DNA of 64,000 bases from Bacillus sp. BA3 (GCA_002835675.1 PIZR01000001.1:660075-724074); one strand, 5' to 3'; positions 1 through 9,220 are shown, counted from the stretch's first letter. Notes: generated from the letters alone by a model not told the origin. A program made the numbers and translations.

Positions 1-1
1 T

Positions 2-748
2 CCTGATTTCCATCAAAATGTAACCATTCATCACCTCTTAACACACACTTCGGGCATTCCTGATTACTTTGATGAGAAAGTGATGGATGATTTTGAAGAG
101 CTTTGGCAGAAAAATCCGATGTACCATATCAAAAGATTAAAAGATTTCCTCCCAATGTTTCAAGATGATGTGATGATGTTTGAACCCGGGGAAAGATTTC
201 ATTACAATAATGCAGGCTATATTTTATTAGGATTGATTGTTGAGGAACTAACCGGACTTCAATTTTCTGAATATATCGACAAGAACATCTTTCTTCCTTG
301 TGAAATGATAAATTCCGGTTATTTTTCCATGGACCAGCTTCCTAAAAATACTGCATTAGGGTACATTGACGAAGAAAATGGAGCATGGAGAACTAACGTT
401 TATTCCCTTCCCATCAAAGGCGGTGCGGATGGAGGAGCGTATATTACCGCATCAGATATGTTCAGGTTTTGGGATGGGTTATTTTCCAATCAGTTACTGA
501 ATCAAGAATATACCACTCTCTTATTGGAAGCCCATATTGCAACTGGAGATGAAGGGGAATACTATGGATATGGTATATGGATCCGTAAAAAAAATGACGG
601 GATTTTCAAATATCATACTATAGGGTATGACCCGGGTGTAAGTTTCAATTCTGCGGTATATCCGGCAAATCGATTGAGAACCGTCATTACTTCAAATAAA
701 AGCATGGGTCCATACCATATTACTTCCGCGATTGAGGAAGAATTGTAA
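2..748 (+). CDS. Serine hydrolase, beta-lactamase/penicillin-binding family (5' end missing)
   Basis: The reading frame is open from base 2, so the start and the Ser-x-x-Lys nucleophile motif lie before the window. Visible parts fit the class C beta-lactamase-like family (PF00144): a HHLLTHTSGIPDY block at the very start, then YNNAGY as the Tyr-x-Asn motif near position 220, and a C-terminal HTIGYDPG segment where the His/Lys-Thr-Gly triad strand lies. Such proteins are mostly esterases or D-amino peptidases rather than drug-resistance enzymes; the substrate is not known. A hairpin terminator follows directly. Confidence 0.85.
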   Translation, partial: PDFHQNVTIHHLLTHTSGIPDYFDEKVMDDFEELWQKNPMYHIKRLKDFLPMFQDDVMMFEPGERFHYNNAGYILLGLIVEELTGLQFSEYIDKNIFLPCEMINSGYFSMDQLPKNTALGYIDEENGAWRTNVYSLPIKGGADGGAYITASDMFRFWDGLFSNQLLNQEYTTLLLEAHIATGDEGEYYGYGIWIRKKNDGIFKYHTIGYDPGVSFNSAVYPANRLRTVITSNKSMGPYHITSAIEEEL

Positions 749-752
749 AAAC

Positions 753-789
753 AAATGGAACCTTTCCACTAATGAAGGGTTCCATTTAT
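753..789 (+). terminator. Rho-independent terminator of the serine hydrolase gene
   Basis: Arms around TGGAACC and GGTTCCA, with a loop of about 15 bases, are followed by a T-rich run. It starts only a few bases after the stop codon of the upstream gene. Confidence 0.7.
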
Positions 790-1106
790 TTACAGTCGAT
801 GTGAATTCATTCAGTATTTTTTAAGAAAGGGGCGAATTAGCATTCAATTGCTCCATTGGTTCCAAAACTTCTGGATTTTAAAAGGGATGAAACTTCACCT
901 GGACCTTTATTCAAGAACGAGGCTTTAATGATATGGTTCATCACTTTTCCATATATGGTCTTGTGAAGCTCGTTAAGGAGGTAGATTTCTTTAGGTTTCA
1001 AGGCTTTTCTAAACAAAGAATTTGTATATTTAAATATCTTGAAGTAGAGTATATTTAATATACATTATTTTAACCGGTATTTTCCGATGGAGGTTCTTTT
1101 TACTTT
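790..1106. other. Intergenic stretch, no gene seen
   Basis: About 300 bases without a convincing reading frame. The last 80 bases are AT-rich and probably hold the promoter of the next gene; GGAGG at about 1090 is its ribosome binding site. Confidence 0.4.
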
Positions 1107-1400
1107 ATGAAGGCAAGATATGAACTCGCGAATATGAACTTAACAGTAAGCAATGTGACTTTACGTAATGCTGCGGATAGCTATGTCCTCTTGAAAGCTG
1201 CAGATGATCAAAATAATGAAATCACGATCAAGCTTTCCCACGAACAAGCGGAATTTCTGGAAGCGGAATTAAGGGAAGTAAATCGCCGCCGCAGGGAAAA
1301 TAGTCCTGATATAACAGGAAATGACCAGGAACGTATTAATGACGACGATTCTTTTAATCTGTTCAGTATTGATTTATTCAATGAAAATGAATCGAAGTAA
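1107..1400 (+). CDS. Hypothetical protein, 97 residues
   Basis: ATG start with GGAGG about 13 bases upstream. I do not recognise the family. The first 60 residues look like a small beta-rich domain ending in a helix with a basic RRRR patch; the tail is acidic and Asn/Asp-rich, and probably flexible. No signal peptide or membrane segment is present. It stands alone between a terminator and a convergent membrane-protein gene. No function is assigned. Confidence 0.65.
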   Translation: MKARYELANMNLTVSNVTLRNAADSYVLLKAADDQNNEITIKLSHEQAEFLEAELREVNRRRRENSPDITGNDQERINDDDSFNLFSIDLFNENESK

Positions 1401-1550
1401 TTCCCCGAATCAAATTTGCTTCTCTGTAACCTTCCTTTTCATTTAAGATGCTGCTACAGAGAATTTATCATTCCCGCCAATACAAAATCCGAATTTCCAG
1501 TTATTGAAAGGCATTAGGAATGTTTTAAGCAAGGTGACCTATCGTTACCT

Positions 1551-1955
1551 TTATTTTGATTGCTTGAATAAATTCTTCACCAATAGGAATATGGATGATA
1601 GTACAGCAAAAACCATGAAAAATACGATGAACCCCCATAGGCCTATCGCCGCATCTTGAAACTCCATATTTCCCCTGCTGGTAAGGGCTTGCTGTATCTC
1701 AATGGCAAATACTAAAACAACCATGACTGTAAAGGTATAAAGGAAAGAGAGTATCGTTATCCCAAAACGCATCCGGGCAATTAAATTAGATAAAAATAAC
1801 ACGAACAAAAATATGATGATACCGATGATTCCCATTATCCAAAAATGCAAATCTTTGTCCGTTGCATTTGAATTTAATGTGTCACTTACAAAGAATAGGA
1901 TGAAATCGTGAAGATTATTGACGATTTCAGCTAATATCTGGATGATTTCTTTCAT
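1551..1955 (-). CDS. Small integral membrane protein, 134 residues
   Basis: The protein has about three to four hydrophobic helices (roughly residues 12-28, 38-60, 66-88 and 105-128) and a short basic C-terminus, so it is a small multi-pass inner-membrane protein. Upstream on the minus strand lies a GGAGG-like site (GGAGGTGTG) at good distance from the ATG. No conserved motif allows a function to be named. It is convergent with the preceding gene. Confidence 0.7.
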   Translation of the reverse strand: MKEIIQILAEIVNNLHDFILFFVSDTLNSNATDKDLHFWIMGIIGIIIFLFVLFLSNLIARMRFGITILSFLYTFTVMVVLVFAIEIQQALTSRGNMEFQDAAIGLWGFIVFFMVFAVLSSIFLLVKNLFKQSK

Positions 1956-2318
1956 TTTTTCACACCTCCAATCCTTAGATTATAGCAGGTTATAAATCTA
2001 TATAGAAGAGGGAAGGTCCTCGGGGTTGCCAGACTGACCTTTGGTGGAAGTAATGTGTAATCTTACACATGCTAAGAGAAGTATATTCTGGGAAACGTAT
2101 AAAAAGCATATGTGAATGAAGAAGTCAGGACATGCAAGTTCAGTTAAATAAGGGGAGATTGAACAAAATACATAGAAAAATAAAGTAATTCATGGAAAGC
2201 AGGAGTACCTATTTCCAATGTTTTTAATGCCTTTAGCAACCTTAGCCATGATTGTTTGATCGGTTTCTTTATTTATAAAGTTAGTAAACCTTAATGCTTA
2301 GAGTTGGAGGAAAAAAGG
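1956..2318. other. Intergenic stretch, no gene seen
   Basis: About 360 AT-rich bases between a minus-strand and a plus-strand gene, so promoters for both are expected here. I see no open frame or strong hairpin. Confidence 0.4.
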
Positions 2319-2567
2319 ATGAATGATATACATAATCATGTGTTAACAGTAATTGATTTTATGAAAACCGGACACAAAACTTGTTTTGTGAAAGTTATCG
2401 GTTTTGATGCTGAATCCGGACAGGATTTTGAAGGTGAAGTTAAATTTGTCGGTGATTTGCCTTTTGGCGATTTGATACATCCCGAGCGGTCACATTTATC
2501 TTCCTCTTGCAGGGAATTTGTTCGGGATGACTTACTGCGCAGATACAGTCAAGGGCAGTTTGAATGA
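2319..2567 (+). CDS. Hypothetical protein, 82 residues
   Basis: The ATG at 2319 is chosen over the in-frame TTG at 2304 because GGAGG at 2306-2310 sits eight bases before it. The protein is soluble and small, with one Cys in a GHKTCFVK stretch and another in SSSCREF near the C-terminus. I do not recognise the family. It lies upstream of the LXG toxin operon but is separated from it by 230 bases, so a link is uncertain. Confidence 0.6.
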   Translation: MNDIHNHVLTVIDFMKTGHKTCFVKVIGFDAESGQDFEGEVKFVGDLPFGDLIHPERSHLSSSCREFVRDDLLRRYSQGQFE

Positions 2568-2806
2568 AGTGTCGGAAATTTTTATAGAGAATCTAATAAG
2601 ATGACATTCTGCTAACTTGTTTAAAATTGGTAAAATGCCGGGTATAAAGAATATGGTATGTAGGAACTTTTGTATGCCAATCTTCTCTTTTAACTGACAA
2701 AATAGCATATTTCTCCCTATTTAACTCTCGGACTATAATCCTTATAATATTAAATAGGAAAATATGACATTTAGTGTAGGATTATACTGTTTCTGAGGTG
2801 AGTTTC

Positions 2807-3235
2807 ATGGTTTATGCAGATATTTTGAGTAATATACACTCTGCTATCTCCGGTAAAAAAGCTGATTTGAATGTGAAAATAGAGCGTTTAGAAAATGCGA
2901 AGAACGATATTATAAAAGAGCAAAGCATGTGCTTAAGCGAGATTAGGAAAATAAAAGACCCTGAGCTAGGTGGCAGCTGGACAGGGAATCGCTCGGATCA
3001 ATTTCAGGAAGCCCGTCATGATGCCTATAATGTGATGTTTAGTATCATTCATGACGATTATGATGATTACCAATGGAAAATCGAAGCGATGATTACAAAG
3101 CTGAATGCAGAGAACACGCTTCTGAGCATAGCGGGGAATATAGCCCAAGAAGCCGATTCCCTTTTGAGCAAAGGTGAAGAGGCATTTGAGCAGCTGGAAA
3201 GTAAAATATCCGATTTAAAAAGGCGGTTGTTTTAA
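2807..3235 (+). CDS. YwqH-like LXG-partner protein (DUF5082 type)
   Basis: A 142-residue, mostly helical coiled-coil protein with a central SWTGNRSDQF segment, the WxG-like turn of this family. In Bacillus the family (YwqH) is encoded just before YwqI and an LXG toxin, and such small helical proteins pair with the LXG domain for export by the type VII (Yuk/ESX) system. The ATG at 2807 is preferred to GTG 2798, because GAGGTGA ends five bases before it. The stop overlaps the start of the next gene (TAATG), so the three genes are translationally coupled. Confidence 0.85.
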   Translation: MVYADILSNIHSAISGKKADLNVKIERLENAKNDIIKEQSMCLSEIRKIKDPELGGSWTGNRSDQFQEARHDAYNVMFSIIHDDYDDYQWKIEAMITKLNAENTLLSIAGNIAQEADSLLSKGEEAFEQLESKISDLKRRLF

Positions 3236-3525
3236 TGACGACAATCAAACTGAATCATCCTGCCGTAACGAAGCAAGTCGATCAGGTGAAGACGGCACTT
3301 GGTACAGTCACGCTTGGAAATTTGCCGGCAGGCGAGCTGGGCAACAATAAATTGGAATTCACTTCGAAATGGATCGACCGGGAAACGAACTTGGAGAAGG
3401 TCTTTGAACAATATATCAAAATCGTCCAGAAAAATGTGGAAGATACCCGTGCCAACATTGACTTATTAAAAGAACAGGATGAAGCCATCGCCCATACGTC
3501 TTCACATGGGTATCCTACGCGATGA
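3235..3525 (+). CDS. YwqI-like LXG-partner protein
   Basis: 96 residues, helical, with conserved-looking features of the YwqI/DUF5344 family: a short N-terminal helix, a GNLPAGELGNN-type turn and a long C-terminal helix. It overlaps its neighbours on both sides (TAATG before, ATGA after). Order and overlap match the YwqH-YwqI-YwqJ arrangement of Bacillus subtilis. The expected role, from work on LXG systems, is a targeting partner or chaperone for the LXG N-terminus during type VII secretion. Confidence 0.85.
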   Translation: MTTIKLNHPAVTKQVDQVKTALGTVTLGNLPAGELGNNKLEFTSKWIDRETNLEKVFEQYIKIVQKNVEDTRANIDLLKEQDEAIAHTSSHGYPTR

Positions 3526-5447
3526 AAATATATGAAGCCGAGACATTGACGGCCGCAACCAAGTCGCGCGCCAAGCAATATGAAGAACTAAAAAAGGAAG
3601 TCGCAGCCCTGAAAAAGGAATTTCAGGGCATCGTCGGCTTGGATAACGAGTTTCAGGGAGCCGGTGCTACCGCCATCAAAAGCTTCTATGAAGCGCAAAT
3701 CGAGGTGGCGGACGCCTGGATGGAACTATTCACGACCCAGATCAGTTTTTTGGAAGGCATACCTGCCACCCTGGAAGAGGCGGACCTCTCCGGAAATACG
3801 GTGGTCGAGGTTCCCTTTTTAGATGGCGAAGTGTCAAACGGCATCAACCAAGCGAAATCGCTTGTCGATGAACAAGCGAACGATCTCCAAAGAATCCTGA
3901 ACAGCATTGACGATATCCTGCCTCTTGATATGTTCGATCAAAAGGACTTTAATGAAAAAATCACGCTGGCCGGACATAGACTGGATGACACCGTGACAAA
4001 GGTCGAGAATGTCGACCGGCAATTGGTCGAGGAATATGATTTGTCCGTTGGACAGGAAAACGTGGCCGTTGGCCTCTTCCGTGCCTTGCTTGATGCCACC
4101 AAACAGGACGGCAACGTTTCGCCGATGACATTCAATCAATCGGCATTCAAAAGCAGTGATGTCTATCAAGTGAAGGATGAAGTCGCCGGTCAGATGAAAG
4201 ACTATCAAACCTTCAAAAAGCAGCAAGCCGAAGCCCGGAAAATCGAACAAGAAATGGAAGAACTCGAAAACCGCCCATGGTACGAAAAAGCCTGGGATAC
4301 GACAAAAACCTTTACAGGGGAATTCACGGGATATTATGATTCTATCAGGGCCTCAACCGGAGTCGATCCAGTAACGGGCCGCAAGCTGTCCGATGCCGAA
4401 CGAATCGCCGCAGGCGCCATGGCCGCCGCTGGATTCATCCCCGTCGTCGGCTGGGCCGGCCGGGCCATCAAAGGCGGAAGCGCCCTATACAAAACGGCCA
4501 AAGGACTCAACGCAGCGGACCACGCGCTCGATGCCTATAAAACGACAAAAGGCTTTAGCCTCCTCCAGAAAACCGAATATGGAATATACGGACTCCTCGC
4601 AGCCAACGGCCTCGGCGAAGCGGCCACAGGCAAAGACATGTTCGGCAACCAACTGACCGAGGAACAGCGCCAGAACGGGCTGTTGATGGCACTCGGAATC
4701 GGCGGTGTGGCAGGTGCTGCTAAAGTCGCCGATAAAGTAGCAAGTGGTACAAAATTCGTCCCTTACAGCAAGGAATTTGCGCAAAAGCAGGTTCAGAAGG
4801 TTCAAGCTACAATAACAGACATAGCTAGATCAGGAAAAACCACGTTAAAAAATATAGTTAATGAAATAGGTAAGAAAGAAATCCCTAAACGGATAAGTAT
4901 GGAACAAGTTTCCCTCGCAGGAGGACCAAGCCTTCCCCACATTGTGATGGAAAAGCAGACAATTAAGGAAGCCTATCAGAAATTTACTGTTAAGGATAGC
5001 AAAGTAGAGGCTGCTTCAGGCGAGAGTGTTCCTAAGGGTAAGGTTAAGGGTATTACAAAAGGTGAATATAAAAACCTGAGGAAAAAGACACCAAGTAACG
5101 AGATAAGAAAAATGGTTAATCCAGATGGTCCTAAAGTAGACCCAGTATACGGGTATGAAGTTGAAAAGTTTGAAGCAGACCATATTGTTTCAATGAAAGA
5201 AATAACTGAAATCGAAGGATTCAGTAGGTTAACTAGAGAACAACAGATAGAAATTCTAAATCTAAAAGATAATTTTGTTGGTCTTGGGAAATCTTCGAAT
5301 GCCTCTAAGGGGGCTCATAGTTGGGCTGATTGGAAAGGACATTCTAAGATGGGAGAGGTTCCTGTTAATGTTAGAATGGAGATGCTAGAAAAAGAGGAAC
5401 AAGCTAGAGAAGCGCTAAAAGTAGCTATAGAGGAGAGGTTGAAGTAA
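3522..5447 (+). CDS. LXG polymorphic toxin with HNH-like nuclease tip
   Basis: 641 residues. Residues 1 to about 200 form the helical LXG secretion domain. A pretoxin segment follows (about 260-405), rich in Ala and Gly and containing GAMAAAGFIPVVGWAGRA. A linker starting near residue 408 (ASGTKFVPYSKEF) leads to the tip. The tip has D553-H554 in an ADHIVSMKEI block and a later NLKDNFVGLGKSSNASKG block, the layout of an HNH/endonuclease VII-type nuclease. The DNA changes from GC-rich to AT-rich at about 4745, exactly where the linker begins, so the tip looks swapped in. The product is expected to leave by the type VII system and cut nucleic acid in rival cells; the target is inferred. Confidence 0.88.
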   Translation: MKIYEAETLTAATKSRAKQYEELKKEVAALKKEFQGIVGLDNEFQGAGATAIKSFYEAQIEVADAWMELFTTQISFLEGIPATLEEADLSGNTVVEVPFLDGEVSNGINQAKSLVDEQANDLQRILNSIDDILPLDMFDQKDFNEKITLAGHRLDDTVTKVENVDRQLVEEYDLSVGQENVAVGLFRALLDATKQDGNVSPMTFNQSAFKSSDVYQVKDEVAGQMKDYQTFKKQQAEARKIEQEMEELENRPWYEKAWDTTKTFTGEFTGYYDSIRASTGVDPVTGRKLSDAERIAAGAMAAAGFIPVVGWAGRAIKGGSALYKTAKGLNAADHALDAYKTTKGFSLLQKTEYGIYGLLAANGLGEAATGKDMFGNQLTEEQRQNGLLMALGIGGVAGAAKVADKVASGTKFVPYSKEFAQKQVQKVQATITDIARSGKTTLKNIVNEIGKKEIPKRISMEQVSLAGGPSLPHIVMEKQTIKEAYQKFTVKDSKVEAASGESVPKGKVKGITKGEYKNLRKKTPSNEIRKMVNPDGPKVDPVYGYEVEKFEADHIVSMKEITEIEGFSRLTREQQIEILNLKDNFVGLGKSSNASKGAHSWADWKGHSKMGEVPVNVRMEMLEKEEQAREALKVAIEERLK

Positions 5448-6055
5448 TGAAGAAATTTGAAAAGATTATTATGGGTAAAACCATTGTAGTGACTGCCGAA
5501 AAAGAATTAGAACCTCAAATAGAAAATTTGTTTGCTATATTAGAAAAGGTAGATTGTAATAAATTAATTCATGGATTCTCTCTTCAAGTTGGTTGGTCTG
5601 TCTATTATTTACATGAGAGAGAAACCGGGAATTTTATATTGACTTCTCCTGATTACTCTAGAAATCCATTTGAAGATATAACAGAAGATTTAACTTTAGC
5701 ATTGTGGGTACAACTAGAACAAGGTCATTTTTTGAGAAAGATAAATGTCAATGGTTTATCAATAAAATTTAGTGATAAAATCATACTTACTAAAGGTGTA
5801 CTAGAACTTGAGAAAATATATTTACAAAGAAATGGAGATGTTGAAAAAGGAGATTCAGGTTGGTATATAGGTCCTGTAGAGGATAATAATACTACAGAGT
5901 TGTATGCTCTATATGCTTATCAACTACTAAAAATTAAACCAGAAATCATTCAAGTTCTTGCTTTACCAAATGACTATATGGTTGTTTTTGAAGGTAATGA
6001 AATAGAAGCAGTATTAAACGAAAACGATGTAGATGTTTTTAAAGGCTCTATATAG
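5447..6055 (+). CDS. Probable immunity protein for the LXG nuclease toxin
   Basis: 202 residues, acidic and soluble, starting in the stop codon of the toxin gene (TAATGA). Its AT content matches the toxin tip, not the toxin backbone. The GDSGWYIG block near residue 140 recalls DUF2185/Imm33-type immunity domains, but I hold that match loosely. Position right behind a toxin tip is the main evidence that it protects the producing cell. Confidence 0.75.
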   Translation: MKKFEKIIMGKTIVVTAEKELEPQIENLFAILEKVDCNKLIHGFSLQVGWSVYYLHERETGNFILTSPDYSRNPFEDITEDLTLALWVQLEQGHFLRKINVNGLSIKFSDKIILTKGVLELEKIYLQRNGDVEKGDSGWYIGPVEDNNTTELYALYAYQLLKIKPEIIQVLALPNDYMVVFEGNEIEAVLNENDVDVFKGSI

Positions 6056-6110
6056 ATTTCATTTACGGGAATTTAAGTTACACAACTAAACTATACAGGA
6101 AGTAAAACAT

Positions 6111-6162
6111 TGAATAAAGCACTTGATTGTCAAACGGACAACAGGTGCTTTTTGTTTTATGT
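6111..6162 (+). terminator. Terminator after the first toxin-immunity pair
   Basis: AAAGCACTTG and CAGGTGCTTT form the stem, and TTTGTTTT follows. It separates the full operon from the orphan cassettes. Confidence 0.65.
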
Positions 6163-6493
6163 GAGAAATTGCTATGGACGACATAAAAAATGCTAATGAA
6201 AAATTCATAACTCATGATAGTTGTACCATCAAGGCATTCTGTTTTAATACTTGGTTTGTGAAAATAATAAAGATAAATAGGCGAGATGACATTTTACATG
6301 GCTGGATGTGCAGTTTAATCGGCTAAGAGAGCTTACCGAATAAGGTGCAACTTGTTTTTCTTTTATATGACCTTAACCCAAAAGTTAAGGTCTTTTCACT
6401 TTTGATATGAATATGTATCATCTTAAGCCATACAGGTTCCTCAGATAATAGGCCGTGAGGCCTTAAAATCATATAGAATTACTTCAGGCAAGT
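6163..6493 (+). other. Leader of the first orphan cassette
   Basis: No gene is seen. A second hairpin (ACCTTAAC...GTTAAGGT, 6370-6393) is followed by TCTTTTC. A CCTCAGATAA/GGCCGT block at about 6438-6455 recurs before the next cassette at about 7900-7925, so the cassettes share leader sequence as well as linker. Confidence 0.5.
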
Positions 6494-7294
6494 GTGGCTA
6501 AGAAAAAAATAGCAAGTGGTACAAAGTTCGTCCCTTACAGCAAGGAATTTGCGCAAAAGCAGGTTCAAAAGGTTCAAGCTACAATAACAGACATAGCGAG
6601 ATCAGGAAAAACCACGTTAAAAAATATAGGTGAAGCAATCGGTAAAAAAGAAATCCCTAAACGGATAAGTATGGAACAAGTATCCCTCGCAGGAGGACCA
6701 ACCCTTCGCCAAGTTATGATGGAAAAGCAGACAATTAAGGAAGCCTATCAGAAATTTGCGGTGAAGAATAGCAATGTAGAGGCTGTTTCAGGGGAGAGTG
6801 TTCCTAAGGGTATAGATAACGTTAGATATGGTGAACAATACACGAAAGTAAATCGTAAGAAGACCTTAAAACCCAATGTAGAGTATACAACAAAAGAAGG
6901 ATATAAATATACCACTGATGATAACGGACGTATTGCGATTGCTGAAGCTAAATTAGAATTGGGTAAAGCAAAACGAGATCCTTATGCCCAAAGAAAGGTT
7001 GGAGGAGACGATAGACTATCAAACGATGATGGTGGACATTTAATTGCAAGTATCTTTAAAGGTTCTGGTGAAATAGATAACTTAGTACCCATGAATGCTA
7101 CTTTAAATAGGAGTGAAAATAAGACTCTAGAGAATACATGGAAGAAGGCTTTAGTAGAGGGTAAAGAAGTAACCATTAAAGTAAAACCCATATATGAGGC
7201 ACAATCAGCTAGACCAAGTGAGTTTAAAATCAACTATGTAATAGATGGTAAAAAATATTCAGATAGATTAACTAATTATTTAGGAGGTAAGTAG
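6494..7294 (+). CDS. Orphan toxin cassette: DNA/RNA non-specific endonuclease tip
   Basis: 266 residues from a GTG with only a weak ribosome binding site. There is no LXG domain. Residues about 6-110 repeat the linker of the full toxin almost word for word (ASGTKFVPYSKEF, QVSLAGGP). The rest is a different tip with GGHLIASIF followed by NLVPMNATLNRSENKTLENTW, the pattern of the DNA/RNA non-specific endonuclease family (Endonuclea_NS_2 type). As it cannot be exported alone, it looks like a stored alternative tip that could recombine onto the complete toxin through the shared linker. Confidence 0.82.
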   Translation: MAKKKIASGTKFVPYSKEFAQKQVQKVQATITDIARSGKTTLKNIGEAIGKKEIPKRISMEQVSLAGGPTLRQVMMEKQTIKEAYQKFAVKNSNVEAVSGESVPKGIDNVRYGEQYTKVNRKKTLKPNVEYTTKEGYKYTTDDNGRIAIAEAKLELGKAKRDPYAQRKVGGDDRLSNDDGGHLIASIFKGSGEIDNLVPMNATLNRSENKTLENTWKKALVEGKEVTIKVKPIYEAQSARPSEFKINYVIDGKKYSDRLTNYLGGK

Positions 7295-7705
7295 ATGGAA
7301 ACCAAAATAATGGAGCAGACATATCAACAAATTGCGAATACATTAATTAATATAATTCCAGAGGATTGGAAACAAATCTTTTTATATGCTGAATTTAGAG
7401 AAGGTTATAAAAAAGTTTTTTTCTATTATTACCCTGAAACTGGAGGGGAACCAGTATATAGTCTGGATATAACAGATTTATTTAATGTTGATGAGGAAGA
7501 GTTTGATGGGCTTGATGATGATTTGTATAATTATTTTTCAAGATTGCGTGAAGAATTTAAGGAGCAAGAACAGGAACTATGGACAAACCTAACTTTCATT
7601 TTAGATAACACAGGAAAAATGAAAATTAATTATGGATATGAGGATATTTCAGAACTTAGCCCAGTAGAAAAACAAGATAAATGGGAAGCTGAATATCTAA
7701 AGTAA
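7295..7705 (+). CDS. YezG-family immunity protein
   Basis: 136 residues, starting directly after the toxin stop with AGGAGGT ahead. The pattern is typical of the YezG/DUF600 family: a helical start, IPEDWKQIFLYAEF, FFYYYPE, a WTNLTFILDNTGK strand and a closing YEDISELSPVE segment. YezG neutralises the nuclease YeeF in Bacillus subtilis, and relatives occur in staphylococcal nuclease-toxin arrays. Here it pairs with the orphan nuclease just upstream. Confidence 0.87.
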   Translation: METKIMEQTYQQIANTLINIIPEDWKQIFLYAEFREGYKKVFFYYYPETGGEPVYSLDITDLFNVDEEEFDGLDDDLYNYFSRLREEFKEQEQELWTNLTFILDNTGKMKINYGYEDISELSPVEKQDKWEAEYLK

Positions 7706-7721
7706 AACATTATATAGAATG

Positions 7722-7765
7722 AAACCCCTTGATTGGCTAAACACCTTTCAAGGTTTCTTTTTTTG
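7722..7765 (+). terminator. Terminator after the YezG-type gene
   Basis: GAAACCCCTTGA pairs with TTCAAGGTTTC across a loop of about 14 bases, followed by a run of T. Confidence 0.65.
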
Positions 7766-7933
7766 GGAGCTACCTAGTGCCGAATAAATAGTTTGGTACT
7801 AAGAGAGTAGAGATAACACTTATTAGTTATAAATAATGTTTGACAAAAATTTATCGTACATAAAAACAACTTTAAAAACAGGTACCCTATTTAAGCCCTA
7901 TGGGTACCTCAGATAAAAGGCCGTCAGGTCTAA

Positions 7934-8655
7934 AGTGGTACAAAGTTCATCCCTTACAGCAAGGAATTTGCGCAAAAGCAGGTTTAGAAGGTTCAAGCTA
8001 CAATAACAGACATCGCGAGATCAGGAAAAACCACGTTAAAAAATATAGGTGACGTACTAGGTAAAAAAGAAATACCTAAACGAATAAGTGTGGAACAAGG
8101 TTTCACTCGCAGGAGGACCAAACCTTCCCAAAATTGTAATGGAAAAACAGACAATTAAGGAAGCCTATCAGAAATTCACGGTGAAGGATAGAAAAGTAGA
8201 GGGTGTTTCAGGGGAGAGTATATCTAAGGGTATAGATAATGTTAAACCAGGAGATAAGAGTTCTCTTGCACCTGGTGGTGGACTGGCTGTACATGAGTCA
8301 AGAGGTGGGCATTTGATTGAAAGACATGTTGGGAAAACTGATGAAGAATTATTTAGAAAGGATAAGAAATAATCCAAGAATTACTGGTTCTTCTACTTTT
8401 ATAGATAGGCATACAGCTGAGAAAGTTGCTTATACAGTCTTAAACAATCCCAAAAATATTGAGAAAATACAAAAGTGGCTTTCAGAACCTAATAGTAGAC
8501 CTACATTACCATTAAGATACAAGGGTGATGGAGAGATAGTTGGTAGAAGTGTATCAAGAAACTCCGAAGTTGTAGAGAATGTTACAAATGCAAAAATTGT
8601 ACTTAAAAAGGATTCAAACGGTAATTTTATTCTAACAGGATATCCAGAAAAATAA
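7934..8655 (+). pseudogene. Decayed orphan toxin cassette: CdiA-CT RNase A-like tip
   Basis: A third copy of the linker starts at about 7934. It is broken by a CAG-to-TAG stop near 7985 and by an inserted base near 8100. The tip carries GGHLIERHVGK and, in the next frame, STFIDRHTAEKVAYTVL and IQKWL, the pattern of the bacterial CdiA-CT RNase A domain. The two tip halves are in different frames: removing one A from AGAAAGG at about 8355 joins LFRRIRNNPRI in one frame. The cassette is therefore silent as it stands, unless the extra A is a sequence error. Confidence 0.8.
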
Positions 8656-8672
8656 TGAAGCGAGGAATTTAA

Positions 8673-8972
8673 ATGGACGAAAGTTATGATTACTTAGAAG
8701 AGTTAGAGGATTTTTTAGGTGGAACATTCCACCAGGATATTAGTTCGCCTGAACAAGCATTAGCTGAGTTTATAAACGAAGCTAATAAAGAATGTTTGCT
8801 TTTTACAATAAAGTATTGTGACGAATTTCTAACTAGTAATAGAACAAAACAAGAAAAGGAAAACTATATTCAAACTAATGCTGAAATTTATTATCCCGCA
8901 ATTGGATTAACTCCTATACAGTGGCTTAATAATGTCGTAGAACAAATAAAAGAAGCTGTTAAATCAAAATAG
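8673..8972 (+). CDS. CdiI-like immunity protein
   Basis: 99 residues, acidic and helical, 17 bases behind the RNase-like tip with a GAGG-type site. The early LEDFLGGTFHQDI block and the helical rest fit the CdiI_2 type of contact-dependent inhibition immunity proteins that accompany RNase A-like tips. It remains intact although the toxin is broken, as expected if immunity is kept against toxin from relatives. Confidence 0.75.
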   Translation: MDESYDYLEELEDFLGGTFHQDISSPEQALAEFINEANKECLLFTIKYCDEFLTSNRTKQEKENYIQTNAEIYYPAIGLTPIQWLNNVVEQIKEAVKSK

Positions 8973-9001
8973 TATTTTTTTGAAAATCTTGGTTGGTAAA
9001 T

Positions 9002-9038
9002 AAAAGGACCTTAACGTATGTTGTTAAGGTCCTTTTAT
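9002..9038. terminator. Terminator after the CdiI-like gene
   Basis: AAAAGGACCTTAAC pairs perfectly with GTTAAGGTCCTTTT around a seven-base loop; it can act in both directions. Confidence 0.8.
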
Positions 9039-9046
9039 TATAGTGA

Positions 9047-9220
9047 CTGAAGGACTATAGCCTCCTCCAGAAAGCCGAATACAGGATATACGGACTCCTC
9101 GCAGCCAATGGCCTCGGTGAAGCAGCCACCGGCAAAGACATGTTCGGCAACCAGCTAACCGAGGAACAGCGCCAAAACGGCCTGTTGATGGTGCTCGGAA
9201 TCGACGGTGCCAAAAACTAA
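9047..9220 (+). pseudogene. Fragment of the LXG toxin backbone (pretoxin segment)
   Basis: 58 codons read as YSLLQKAEYRIYGLLAANG and so on, matching residues about 345-400 of the full toxin (DNA near 4550-4715) with few changes, and ending in a chance stop. It is GC-rich like the backbone and has neither LXG nor tip. Its place behind the last cassette means the cassette array is bracketed by backbone sequence, which suggests past recombination. Confidence 0.85.

Noticed and set aside
3834..4250. Minus-strand frame inside the LXG toxin gene
   Set aside because: Shadow frame caused by GC-rich coding sequence on the plus strand; no start signal.
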